Assembly: GCA_015680685.1 (NCBI GenBank) | Contig: MNCI01034785.1 | Coordinates: forward strand, 29,212-57,785 | DNA: 28,574 nt | DNA from: Gnetum montanum | Taxonomy: Eukaryota; Streptophyta; Gnetopsida; Gnetales; Gnetaceae | Reading direction: 5' to 3' | In this document: positions 1-8,574 of the stretch, in pieces | How the letters are laid out: each line of letters opens with the position of its first letter | Position numbering within the stretch: position 1 is the first letter of the stretch | Translations under genes and position numbers: made by a program | Notes under the pieces: generated by a model | Database searches by the model: none | What the model was told of the DNA's origin: nothing | The model's input: only the letters and a program-made list of their open reading frames with translations

Positions 1-2
1 CT

Positions 3-365
3 CCCCCACTCCCAACCATAGGTCCCCCATCAGGTCACTTCACTGCTCCCACTCACCAGCCCCCACCCCACAACCACAACCACCTGAATCGGAACCACTG
101 CTTCCCCCATTGGGGGAATGAGTCAACATTGTTCAGAGGAGCACCCAGACCAGACAGCGCAAAGCACCGCAGTCCCCAGCTTAGGAAGCTAGCTGCACCC
201 CTATGGTTCGTGAGGGGGAGGGGCACCCAGGCCACCCGACCGAGTCCTGCTCCAGAAGTCGACAAGCCCAATTACACATCGACTAAGGTCAATAGCAGAC
301 CTTACGGGAGGTTTACCAGCACCACACCTCTGGTTGCACATGAAGATTTTCAATTGGAATTGTAG
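3..365 (+). pseudogene. LINE ORF1, C-terminal part
   Basis: About 120 codons are open without a stop from the window edge to the TAG at 363-365. The protein is rich in Pro, His and Asn at first (roughly residues 1-35) and then basic, with several Arg/Lys/Ser/Pro stretches. No zinc knuckle is visible in this part. It lies directly upstream of ORF2 and overlaps its probable ATG (340) by 26 bases in a different frame. Position and composition suggest the nucleic-acid-binding ORF1 protein of the LINE. No domain is recognisable, so the call rests on context. It is the least damaged coding stretch of the element. Confidence 0.5.
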
Positions 366-1000
366 GGGGTAGGGTACCTCCTATAAATGAAATACCCTAT
401 GTCGTATTATTAGAGAGGAGAATTGTGACGTGGTCTACCTCCAGAAAACTAAGTTGCAGGTTGCAGAATCTGATCACCTCCAGTGGACAGACTGGACCAC
501 TTACCTGCATCCTAGCTAGGGCCGGGCTGGCAGCCTAGCAATTCTTGTAGGCCTTTCCACCACTCTAGTGAATGCCTCCCCATGGACTATCATGATCCAG
601 GTTGTCTACCATGGATTTTGGCTGACCAACTTCTATGGGGCGTAGGTTTGGGAGCTGTGGCTCTAGGAGTTAAATTGGGTGGCCTCGCTGATGTCGGAAC
701 ATGGCTCTTGGGTGGTGGTCAGTGACTTTAACCAACGTTTGTACCCCTGGGAGAAATCTAGGGGGGCACCCCCCGGGTGCGCCTGATTTCATGGAGTTCC
801 TTAAGCAAGCGTCTCTTTTTGATTTGCCCATTGCGAACTATCATTTCACCTAGAGCAACCGACGGAAAGGGGTGCACCGGGTTCTCACTTGCATTGATTG
901 TGTTTGTGTTAACTCTAATCTCCTCGTTGGTGCCACCATCACCGTGACTAGGTAAGATCGGGCTACTCCTGACCACTACTCACTGGTGGTGTCGATTGGC
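340..1000 (+). other. Endonuclease/exonuclease/phosphatase-type domain of LINE ORF2 (decayed)
   Basis: The first half is read from the ATG at 340 and the second half in the next frame after a shift near 770. Visible family landmarks are the N-terminal NWNCRG, the LQ(E)TK site with Glu replaced by Lys (codon 445-447), NFYGA, SDFN with its Asp kept (721-732), and a PDHY near 968-979 standing for the usual SDH, with Asp and His kept. The domain would have nicked genomic DNA for target-primed reverse transcription. With the Glu lost and the frame broken it cannot do so now. Confidence 0.8.
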
Positions 1001-1599
1001 CCGCCTCAACGCCAGGCCCCATGCCCTTTTTAGTTTGAGCCCTCGTGGCTTTCCAAGCCATGGCTCCACCCACTAATGGAGGGCATCTGGGCAGATTACC
1101 AGCCGGGTCCAATGGACCCTTGGGCCTTCCTCAAAGAAGCTCCCCTTCGGCTCAAGTGAACCATCTGGGCCCTCCCAGTGGGGGAGAAGTTTTCATTTCG
1201 AGCTGGCCACAAGTTGGTTCAAGCGCGGCTCAGACACATCTAGGTGTAACAAGAGAATGGGGAGGACCTGCACACGGAGGAGATGCACCTTCTTCATCAG
1301 CTCCAGAGTCTCAACCATGAGGAGGAGCTCTATTGGCAGTAGTGCTCCCAGATTTGATGGCTCCATTAGGGGGATGACCATACAAAATTCTTCTTCGCCA
1401 TGGCAAAGACACGTGGTGAAACCCACATTTGTAGCATCCGTACTTAGGCTGGGGTGGTGGTCAATGATCCACAGGGGATCGCTAATGAGCTCTCGTGTTA
1501 CTGGGGGCACATTTGGGCTAAGCAACCCACCCAACCCATTTCCATCCATGTGGCGAAGGTGCTCACTGCTATGGACAATTAGCGCCATCTGGCCCCCCT

Positions 1600-2900
1600 C
1601 TCTAAGATAGAGTTGACCAACACCATCAACCACATGTTGGGTGGTAAAGCACCTGGACCGGATGGTTGGTCTCTGGAGTTCTTCAAAGCTTTCTTGGATA
1701 TTGTGGGCCCCAATCTTCTAGATGCTTTCAACTTCATGCTGGCCAGATGACAAGTATGATGCGAACTCAACTGCCCACACATCATATGCATCTCGAAATA
1801 GTTGAATGCATACTACCCAGAACACTTTCATCCCATTGGTGTGTGCAATGTCCTCATTCACATCTTTTCCAAACTCCTGGTCAATCGTCTGAGCCCCCTC
1901 TTCCCTAAGTTGGTTGGACGCAATCACGAGGGATTCATCCATGGTAGGACCCTTTAGGATTAGGTTCTCCTTATGCAAGAGGTCCTTCACTCCCTCTGCA
2001 CTACGGGGTTTCTTGGCCTATGTCTCAAGCTAGACATAGCAAAGGCATATGACACACTTAGCTGGGACACCCTACATAATGTCATGCATAGGAAAGGCTT
2101 TGACCCTAGATTTATCCAATTATGTTTGCATATCCAATTGTCCGCTGGGTTCTCCTTTGACGTGGGGGAGCAGCTGTGGGGCTTTTCCTTCCCTAGTCAT
2201 GGTCTAAGGCAAGGCGACCCCCTGTCCCCTTTGCTTTTCATCATTGCCATGGACCTCATGCAATCCTACTATAGCACGTCGGGGGTGGATGGCCTAGACA
2301 TTGCGGGAGTGGATTGTCATGTTGAACACTACGCTAATGATACCATACTTCTCAGCTGGGTAGCAATCCCACAGGCTCGCTATATCAACCTAGCTCTAAC
2401 CAGACTAGCCACTGAGCTAGGTTTAGAAATCAATTGCACCAAGTCGGTAGCGCACTTCCTCAATGTTGACTTACAGGTGCAGAACCGGGTTACACAAATT
2501 CTGAACGTTCAACCCAGGAAAATCACTGATACCTACCTAGGTATCCCGCTATTCCAGTGGGGGTGAAACAATGCTTGGACCCCCCTCCTGACTAAGCTTG
2601 AACATCGCATTAATCATTGGGCAAATAATTTTCTTACATGCAAGGGCCGCCTCCTCGTGGCCACTGGGATCCTTGCGGCCACCGCACATTTTGTGGCGGC
2701 GATCGTCGAGCCCCCTGCGACCATCATCCACTAGATCAACGCCAGGATCTACTGTTTCATTTGGCGAGGGGCAAAGGAGGGAGCAAACTCCATCTTGTCA
2801 GTTGGCATCACGTGGCTCATCCTCGTACAGTGGGGGGGTTGGGGGGTCACGACTTTCGAGGATGAGTGTTCAATGGGGTAGCAATGGCTAGTTCACCGGC
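1600..2900 (+). other. Reverse transcriptase domain of LINE ORF2 (decayed)
   Basis: One frame carries fingers, palm and thumb. It includes KAPGPDG (1646), the template-grip-like EGFIHGR, the first catalytic motif LDIAKAYD, GLRQGDPLSPLLF, the second catalytic box as YANDT (2330-2344) and the following ITDTYLGIPL block. An in-frame TGA at 2564-2566 is followed by further matching sequence with the WANNFL and FIWRG blocks typical of the L1 thumb and connection. The first Asp of the active-site pair reads AAT rather than GAT, a G-to-A change, which would abolish catalysis. Confidence 0.92.
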
Positions 2901-3299
2901 TCACTCATGCTTGGGGGGAGTGTAGTCAGTGGGCTCATATCACCCACCAGAAGTACACGCTTTGGCTGTCTGGATCACACGCCTCACGACCTTTGATGTC
3001 TATCTATCGGCACGTGTGGTGGATGTTGAGCCTAAACTGGATCCACCTCGAGCCGTGCACCATCCTGACCCCATAAATTTCCCCCCAAGGATGACTGGTT
3101 GATGGTCCAGCACAAGCAGCTTACCGAGAAAGTCAAAATCTTTCTCTGGCTACTCAAATCTGTAGCACTCCCTGTGCGTGCCATGCTACAGTAGCACGAC
3201 ATCACACAAGACCCCACATGTCTGCACTATGGCCTTTACCCTGAAACCCTCAACCACTTCATCTATGAATGCCCCTGCATGGTTGCCACTTGGCGTGCA

Positions 3300-4178
3300 T
3301 GCAGAATGCCGCCCCCCACCCTGTGGCGATTTGATGACAACTCTTGGTTGACGCTGTTGTTATGGCACGCCTAGAAGGTGCAGAATTACATGGTATTTGG
3401 ATAGGTGGCTACCCCCCAGCAACTTATCCAACAGACCTACAAAGCATGGCGGGAGATTGCAGACGCTATGGGGTAGACCCTGACGTACGAACCTGATTGC
3501 GCTATTTACCAGGAAGATGAGGAGTTGTGACAGCTAGTTTGCCAGTGCGGCTGGGCTGCCCTACTACAGAGGCTAGTCGGGGACCCTGACCTACTTGATA
3601 ATTCATTCTTTACTAACTAGCACGGGGATCAGACCTACTTCTAAGGCCAAGAAATTTACCTGATGGAAGTTACCCTGGCCAACTACCTGGGGGTCTTGGC
3701 CGCTAGGGAGGTCATCCTGCTGACATCCCGCGACCTCCATAACTCCGCTACCTTCTTTGAGGGGGTTTCCCCAAGAACACAGATCTATTAGATCTCTTGG
3801 ACTTCACTCCCGTGCCTCTAAGCTCACGTTGCCACCTTGGTGGAACACTTTTTTGTTCAGTCAGGCAATGTCTCCAAGCTCCAGGGGCTGCATTTTACTT
3901 TCCTACGGTGCTTGAAGGATGACACCCAGGTTAACCTATCGCGCTTCTTCATCAAGGCCCTCCACCTTAAGCGCCGCGATCACCACTTAGGGTTAATTTT
4001 AGCTCTGTGGCGTGGGGCAGGGGGAGCTGGGCCCCCATCCTTTGCTCCCATTGAGGGTTGTCTCGCTGATGCCCCCTGCTTCCCCCACTTCCTCCACCCC
4101 GCCCACTCAACTGTAGCGAGCTGCTTTCAACCTTCCCTAGGGATGCTGCTCTCACTGCAAACTTTCCCCCTTGCCTGA
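3300..4178 (+). pseudogene. ORF2 C-terminal extension, unknown domain
   Basis: The frame that carries the zf-RVT-like finger continues for nearly 300 codons, to TGA at 4176-4178. Its in-frame stops are nearly all TAG or TAA that one C-to-T step would turn back into Gln codons, which argues that the frame was once coding. The first half is acidic, with a CQCGW and repeated Leu. The second half (3837-4178) is helical in appearance, with LQGLHFTFLRCLKDD and a basic LHLKRRDHH, then a Gly/Pro-rich linker. Plant L1 elements sometimes carry an RNase H here, but I see no RNase H motif. I do not recognise the domain. Confidence 0.5.
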
Positions 4179-4189
4179 CCTCCCTAACG

Positions 4190-4545
4190 CCCTCCCAAAT
4201 TGAGATGTGGAGCTTCAACAGGCAGTCGATGCTGCTCGGGAGGCTGAGCGACAATCTTTAGAGATTCGATGGACTGAGACCTTGGTCCAATGGCGTGTCA
4301 ACCACAAAGCCCAGCTTCAAGAACAAGCACAACAACTGAACATGCAGCATACACTCACAATGGAGACCTTGCGGGCCCAGCTCACGGATGAGCTCTGAGA
4401 TCGAATCAGGGAGGAGCTGTGTCAGGAGGAGGCGGCTCGGTAGGCCCAGGAGGCGGCAACCTAGTAAGAGTAGAAGCGCTTGCAAGAGGAAGAAGAGCAA
4501 CAGCAACAACAACTCGACCAGGTCCATCAACACAACGCCCGCTAA
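4190..4545 (+). pseudogene. Glu/Gln-rich coiled-coil segment of the ORF2 extension
   Basis: After a shift to another frame, about 115 codons form a highly charged helical stretch. It starts near ELQQAVDAAREAERQSLEIR and ends with a run of four Glu and five Gln (about 4486-4512). The heptad-like spacing of Leu and Ala and the lack of Pro and Gly suggest a coiled coil. The in-frame stops (TGA at 4396, TAG at 4441 and three more close behind) are all one C-to-T step from CGA, CAG or CAA. The segment links the unknown domain upstream to the J-domain-like segment downstream. A coiled coil before a J-domain would suit self-association or chaperone partnering, but that is inference. Confidence 0.5.
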
Positions 4546-4820
4546 TGGCTCAAGGGGGGTGCTACCCGTATAGCATTCTGGGCATTAGCTGTGAGAGAAC
4601 CTAGGGGAAGCTGAGATGCCACATCAGACGCATGTCCGCTAGATTCCACCCTGATGCGGGGAATTCCTCGGCGGACCAAAGTAGGCGTGAGGCTCTTAAG
4701 CAGGGCTTCCAGCAAGCCACAAACTTCATGGACACCGAGAAACATCGCGCCACCCTGGACCTACTTCATGAGCTAGAGCGGCCTCGGTGTGCTTGTCGCC
4801 AACTACTGACTCGCCCTTAG
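4545..4820 (+). pseudogene. J-domain-like (DnaJ/HSP40) C-terminus of the LINE extension
   Basis: One frame from about 4545 to the TAG at 4818-4820 follows the J-domain plan. It has YSILGIS (helix I start), then a Thr and a Leu before IRRMSARFHPDAGN (helix II and the HPD loop, HPD at 4647-4655), then a helix III with FQQATNFMD, an EKHRATLD end and a short tail. HPD and the Arg/Lys pattern of helix II are what J-domains use to stimulate Hsp70 ATPase. A single in-frame TAG (4602-4604) lies between helices I and II. The frame differs from that of the coiled coil just upstream, so a one-base shift near 4545 is assumed. The match is by motif only. A captured host DnaJ fragment or a domain of the LINE itself are both possible. 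Confidence 0.65.
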
Positions 4821-5164
4821 CACCCCTTGCCACTGCTGCCCTCCCCCCTTATTTTTAGTTGGTTTCATCTTGTATGTTCGTTGGGGGTGTGCCCCCCCCC
4901 CTTTGGGGGTGCACCCCCCCTTTTTTCTCCCCCCTCTCTTTCGTTGTTGGGGGTGCGTCCCCCCCCCTTTTTTGTTGTTAGGGTTTTTGAGGTTTACGGT
5001 CCTATGGTTCGGTGGCTTAGCTCGGGGTCCTCCGAGGTTGATTTTTTGTGGGTTTCGGGGCCCCCCCTCAAGGTGGGCTGCCCCTAGTCCCCCCCTACTT
5101 TGTAATTGTATACTCGTGTACCATACTTTAGTTATACATTCCCAAACATTCTCTCTCAAAAAAA
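4821..5164 (+). other. LINE 3' UTR with GC hairpins and short A tail
   Basis: After the last stop the sequence alternates C, G and T homopolymer tracts, then becomes ordinary mixed sequence, and ends in seven A (5158-5164). Three short inverted repeats of G5 and C6 or longer sit at 4883-4901, 4905-4920 and 4949-4967. I see no coding sequence. A 5' target duplication cannot be checked because the 5' end is outside the window. Confidence 0.6.
4883..4967 (+). repeat. Three G5/C6 hairpin units in the LINE 3' UTR
   Basis: Each unit is GGGGGTG, then two to four bases, then a run of at least six C: 4883-4901, 4905-4920 and 4949-4967. Each can fold on itself, and the units are separated by T-rich spacers. 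The similar core (GGGGGTG followed by C or T, then A or G or GT) suggests duplication of one unit. Confidence 0.6.
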
Positions 5165-6119
5165 GTATCTAAATTAAATCTCATTTTTTATGAATATCCT
5201 AGTCCTCTTCATGCACTCCATCATGTTCTAGGATTTTCTAGCTTTTTTTGGACTCCAATTTTATTCAAAAACTCTTTTTTTTTCCTTAGTTTTTAAAGTG
5301 CAAAATATTTGTCTTCAATTGCATCAATGTAGCTAACATGACCCATCAATAGAATTGTGTCAATGTAGTATATAAACTACCTATATACAATGCAACACTT
5401 AGTTGATTTTTGCACATTTCTCTCAAATGCACAAGGAGTTTTTTTCATTTCAAGAGCTCACAACCTATAACTCGCAAACCACTTGTCCAATAAACCCTGT
5501 TCTTCAATCCTATAGCTACCAAAGGTGAGATTTACATAATGGAAGCCACAAACTTGAAGTTTCCAATGAAACATTTTTCAAAATTTTTCTAACTTCCACA
5601 GGGTTTAACTAATAAAATAATATTAAAATCATTAATTCATGAGAGTTAAATCTTTTCAACAAAATTTGGTAGCCATATAAATAAAATAATAATCAAATAA
5701 TGTTAAAATAATTAAATTTTCTATGATCACAACTTAGCCAAGTGTAACTAATCTAAAGAGACAATGTATCCAAGTGCTCCATGTTACACATCAAATGCTA
5801 ATCCTTGGTCATGTTTTGATTCCAATTGGAACATAGACCTAAACATGGATAGGAGGTAAGATAATCCCAACCAAGGGAAAAGTATCCAAGAATTGGAAGG
5901 GGCCGATAGCCAGAATAGCCGTAGGAGCAGGCAACCAAAACACATGCAATAGGACCAAGAGAAGCCCAAAGTGGAATATGTTTAATAAATTTCTCATGTT
6001 GAAATGGATCAATCCAACTAGGATGAGGCATGAAGACCAAGGCCAAACCTTGAATTCACCTTGAATAATGCCTATCTAAGGTCAATTAAGTCTAAGGACA
6101 TTCAGAGTTTAATTCTTAA
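5165..6119. other. AT-rich stretch without a recognisable gene
   Basis: Nearly 1 kb of AT-rich DNA with T runs near 5240 and 5275 and short A/T repeats near 5640-5700. An 82-codon open frame on the minus strand (5798-6046) has a hydrophobic centre but no recognisable family, codon bias or partner. The + strand over 5850-6060 reads with few stops and could be a decayed upstream part of the frame that follows. I see no RNA gene, repeat boundary or promoter that I can support. Confidence 0.4.
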
Positions 6120-7638
6120 GAGTTGAAATTTTGTACCTTCTTGGAATTTACTTCAAAAGAAGTTAAAACTGAGTGGAAAAATTCTCCCACGTGGCATGTT
6201 CTTACCTCCAATGGAGAATGGTACATGAGGGAAACATATCTCTTCTAGAACAATAAGTATCCTGATGCCGTTGTAAAAATCAATGATATTAGTGTGTCCT
6301 ACTTAGTGGAGGCCATCTCTCAAGCCCTTGGGTTGCCAGAAATTGGGGCGACGTTAGTATAAATATCAATTTAAGTAGATCCAAAGGTGAAAAAGGAGTG
6401 GATCCAATGGTGTTATGGGGTTAAACACAAGGAACATGACATGCTAACCAAGGCAAAGAGGGTATATTTCAAGATTGTGATTTATAACCTAAATCTGATA
6501 GTGAGGCTAAGTAAGGTGACAACCTTCTCTACCCATGCATGCACCACTTTAAGTAGGAAATTTCTAGTCAATCTTGAGTAGTTGATCTATCTTAAAATAT
6601 AGAAGCTCTTTAAGGAAAATGAGCATGGGAGAAAGACAATCCCCTTATTACACTTATTTCGTAAATTGTGCAATAGGGGAGGAATAGCCCACTACTCAAA
6701 TAACACCCTTTGACATGCTCTTACTGCCTCTTGGATAGAAATGATGAAAGAAAAGTTCTACCAAAAGTTCAAAAATAGGAGCATCCACCATGATCACCCA
6801 CTCATAAAACAATGTGAAAGGCTTGTGCTACCACAAAGGGCATGAAAAAATTCTGTAAGAAAATTCTACAAAAATAGTAGGTAGGATAAAGTGGTGATCC
6901 CTATATCTACTGACTAACATTGAGCCATCTAAATGAAGTCACATGTACAATTAACTGGTTTGAGGACATGATGCTAATGTTTTCTATCCAATGAATGTAG
7001 GTGCTTGCAAGATTAAATCTTAGTTCTTGAGAGGTAACAGTTTCGATTCTAGAACAATAACAATTTCCAAAGATCTCTAGAAGTGCTGCTACCTTCTTGG
7101 TGCACCTAGAGAAAGGCAAGAAGATAATTGTCTTGGTGATGTAGCACCAAGGATAGGAAACAATAGCTGAGATGGTGGTTGATAGAGTTAGTGAGGAATT
7201 GAACACTCCTACAACTACTATTCCTAATATTGCTACACTTCAAGATGTGTAGAAATTTGTAGGAGTAGCAAGTAGGAGGTGTAGCATAGCCCAACACAAA
7301 GAATTTTTGGATCAACTAGTTAGGACTAGGCAATCAATTTCAAAGGTCTTTGATCTTCCAAACAACATCATTACAACCTAGTGGGCACTTTTGAAGGCTA
7401 AGGGTAAGTTCATCATTACTAATGTGAAACTTGGAGTAGTCACATCTAAAAATTAGTGCTTGGCTATTGAAGTTGCAAAATAATGAGCCTACTTAGCCGA
7501 TCACACTATTCTTGACCATGCCATAACCAGAGATGAAGCTTTCTTAGAGCTTCAAGAGAAACTTAAAGTAGTTGAGAATGCTAAGGAGGCTATGTTCTTT
7601 GATGAGTCCATAGCAATAGTAATGGCTTATAACACTGA
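6120..7638 (+). pseudogene. Unknown transposon-type reading frame, left part
   Basis: A long decayed frame begins near 6120. The first frame (to about 6840) has the look of a plant transposon-associated domain. It contains a Trp-rich start (WHVLTSNGEWYMRE), then a helical section with SQALGLPEIG, WIQWCYGVKHKEHD, a KRVYFKIVIYNLN block and a KLFKENEHGRKTIPLLHLFR block. A frameshift between 6850 and 7080 is followed by a second frame (7081-7638) with Lys/Glu/Leu-rich helices. The pattern recalls the putative plant transposon protein domain found in gypsy-associated proteins, but I cannot confirm that. The frame is cut at 7638 by a solo LTR, after which it resumes at 8575. Confidence 0.5.
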
Positions 7639-8569
7639 TGATGAATCATCATTAGTTGGCTACGTCAATGAGACCTCGTCAATGTATTTGACCATGTCGA
7701 TAAGGCCTTGCTAACACATCTCACCTTGCATTGATGAGGCCTTGTCGATGCAGTGTTTATCTTTCATCTATAAATATGCACCTACTTGCTGCATTTATGG
7801 AAATCTAGATTTGAGTAGTAGTGAATATCTTGCATTTTTTCCATTCGAAAGTTAGAATTTTTTCTCTTGAGTGCTTGCAGTAGGAGTCATTGAGTGTATA
7901 GATATTTATTCAAGCATTGTTATAGCTGAGGATGATCGTGTGTGCGGTAATAAAGATGATCTTTCTGATAAACCTTGTAGCACTTTGGATAGATTAGATA
8001 TTTTATTTATGCATTTACTATTTCCAATTATTTATTAAATGTTTTCAATTAATTATCAATTATTTTCTAGTTACTATGTTAGATAAGCAATTAAGCTAGA
8101 TAGATTACACACATAAGTACAACCACTTCAAGCATAACACATATTCACTTGGTAATCCTAGTAGTGTTATCACTTGGTACATCTAGTAACGTAGCATTTG
8201 GTTGCCTAGTAGTGGATACGTGGGTTTAGGACATGTATGGAAAGTGGGAATGGATACTTATGATAGGATTAGTTAAATGATTAGTTAATTAGTTAATTTA
8301 GATTAGTTAATTAAATTCCTCTTTATCTACATTTCAAACTCCTGAGTATAAAACATAAAAATGATACAAATCGAATGCATCAGTTACACTTAACCATACC
8401 AACAAACGTCACAAGTGTAATTGGGAAGACAACAATTGAGCTTAAGGCTAGATTCACTTCCTAAAGGGCTAGTGCACTAGAAATGATGAAGTCCATGAAA
8501 TTAGACTAGATTATATGTGAATGCTTGTGATTCATATGGTTGGGTGTAGTGGGACCTCATTGCTCATCA
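7639..8569 (+). mobile_element. Solo LTR of the TGATGA/TCATCA gypsy family
   Basis: This 931-base unit starts with the palindrome TGATGAATCATCA and ends in TCATCA. It is homologous over its length to 9858-10751 and, less closely, to 12344-13147. A TATA box (7769-7776) lies 130 bases from its start, matching the other copy. The flanking 5-mers ACTGA (7634-7638) and ACAGA (8570-8574) agree at four of five positions. The host frame to the left continues in register to the right once the LTR and one 5-mer are removed. No internal region accompanies it, so it is best read as a solo LTR left by recombination between two LTRs. Orientation is taken from the TATA box and from the gypsy element downstream. 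Confidence 0.8.
7769..7776 (+). promoter_or_regulatory. Probable TATA box of the solo LTR
   Basis: TATAAATA lies 130 bases into the LTR. The homologous LTR at 9858 has TATATAAAT 126 bases into its sequence, so the position is conserved. This would have marked the U3 promoter and the R start about 30 bases on. Confidence 0.5.
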
Positions 8570-8574
8570 ACAGA

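Larger units (their letters stand above)
340..3330 (+). pseudogene. LINE ORF2: endonuclease, reverse transcriptase, zf-RVT-like finger
   Basis: In intact L1 elements ORF2 nicks the target and primes reverse transcription from the nick. The probable ATG at 340 opens an endonuclease whose first residues include FNWNCRG, typical of plant L1 endonucleases. The frame shifts near 770 and then runs, with stops, to about 2900. It includes KAPGPDG (from 1646), EGFIHGR, LDIAKAYD, GLRQGDPLSPLLF and YANDT (from 2330). A third frame (about 3090-3300) holds a finger-like segment with C at 3219, then PETLNHF, C and a final W. Catalytic losses are visible: LQKTK has Lys where the endonuclease should have Glu (445), and YANDT has Asn where the RT box should have Asp (2336-2338). 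Confidence 0.9.
1..5164 (+). mobile_element. Non-LTR retrotransposon (plant L1-type LINE), 5' end outside window
   Basis: The segment is visibly GC-rich and ends abruptly at a 7-base A run (5158-5164), after which the DNA becomes AT-rich. In order it carries the end of an ORF1, an overlapping ORF2 with endonuclease, reverse transcriptase and zf-RVT-like motifs, a long C-terminal extension, and a 3' UTR. That order is the standard plant L1 plan except for the extension. Several frameshifts and many in-frame stops show that it is dead. The 5' end and 5' target duplication lie before base 1, so its full length cannot be given. Confidence 0.9.

Noticed and set aside
1193-1633. 146-codon minus-strand frame in the LINE
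   Set aside because: It lies opposite the ORF2 region between endonuclease and RT, where the + strand frame carries the family motifs. It is a shadow.
4803-5172. Overlapping Gly/Pro-rich frames on both strands at the LINE end
   Set aside because: They consist of translated C and G homopolymer tracts of the 3' UTR and have no protein-like composition.
5798-6046. 82-codon minus-strand frame with a hydrophobic centre
   Set aside because: No family resemblance, no promoter or partner. The + strand over the same bases also reads with few stops, so it is probably a shadow of a decayed + strand frame.
6907-7315. Minus-strand frames of 99 and 69 codons
   Set aside because: They lie opposite the decayed + strand frame whose phase is confirmed by the solo-LTR junction.
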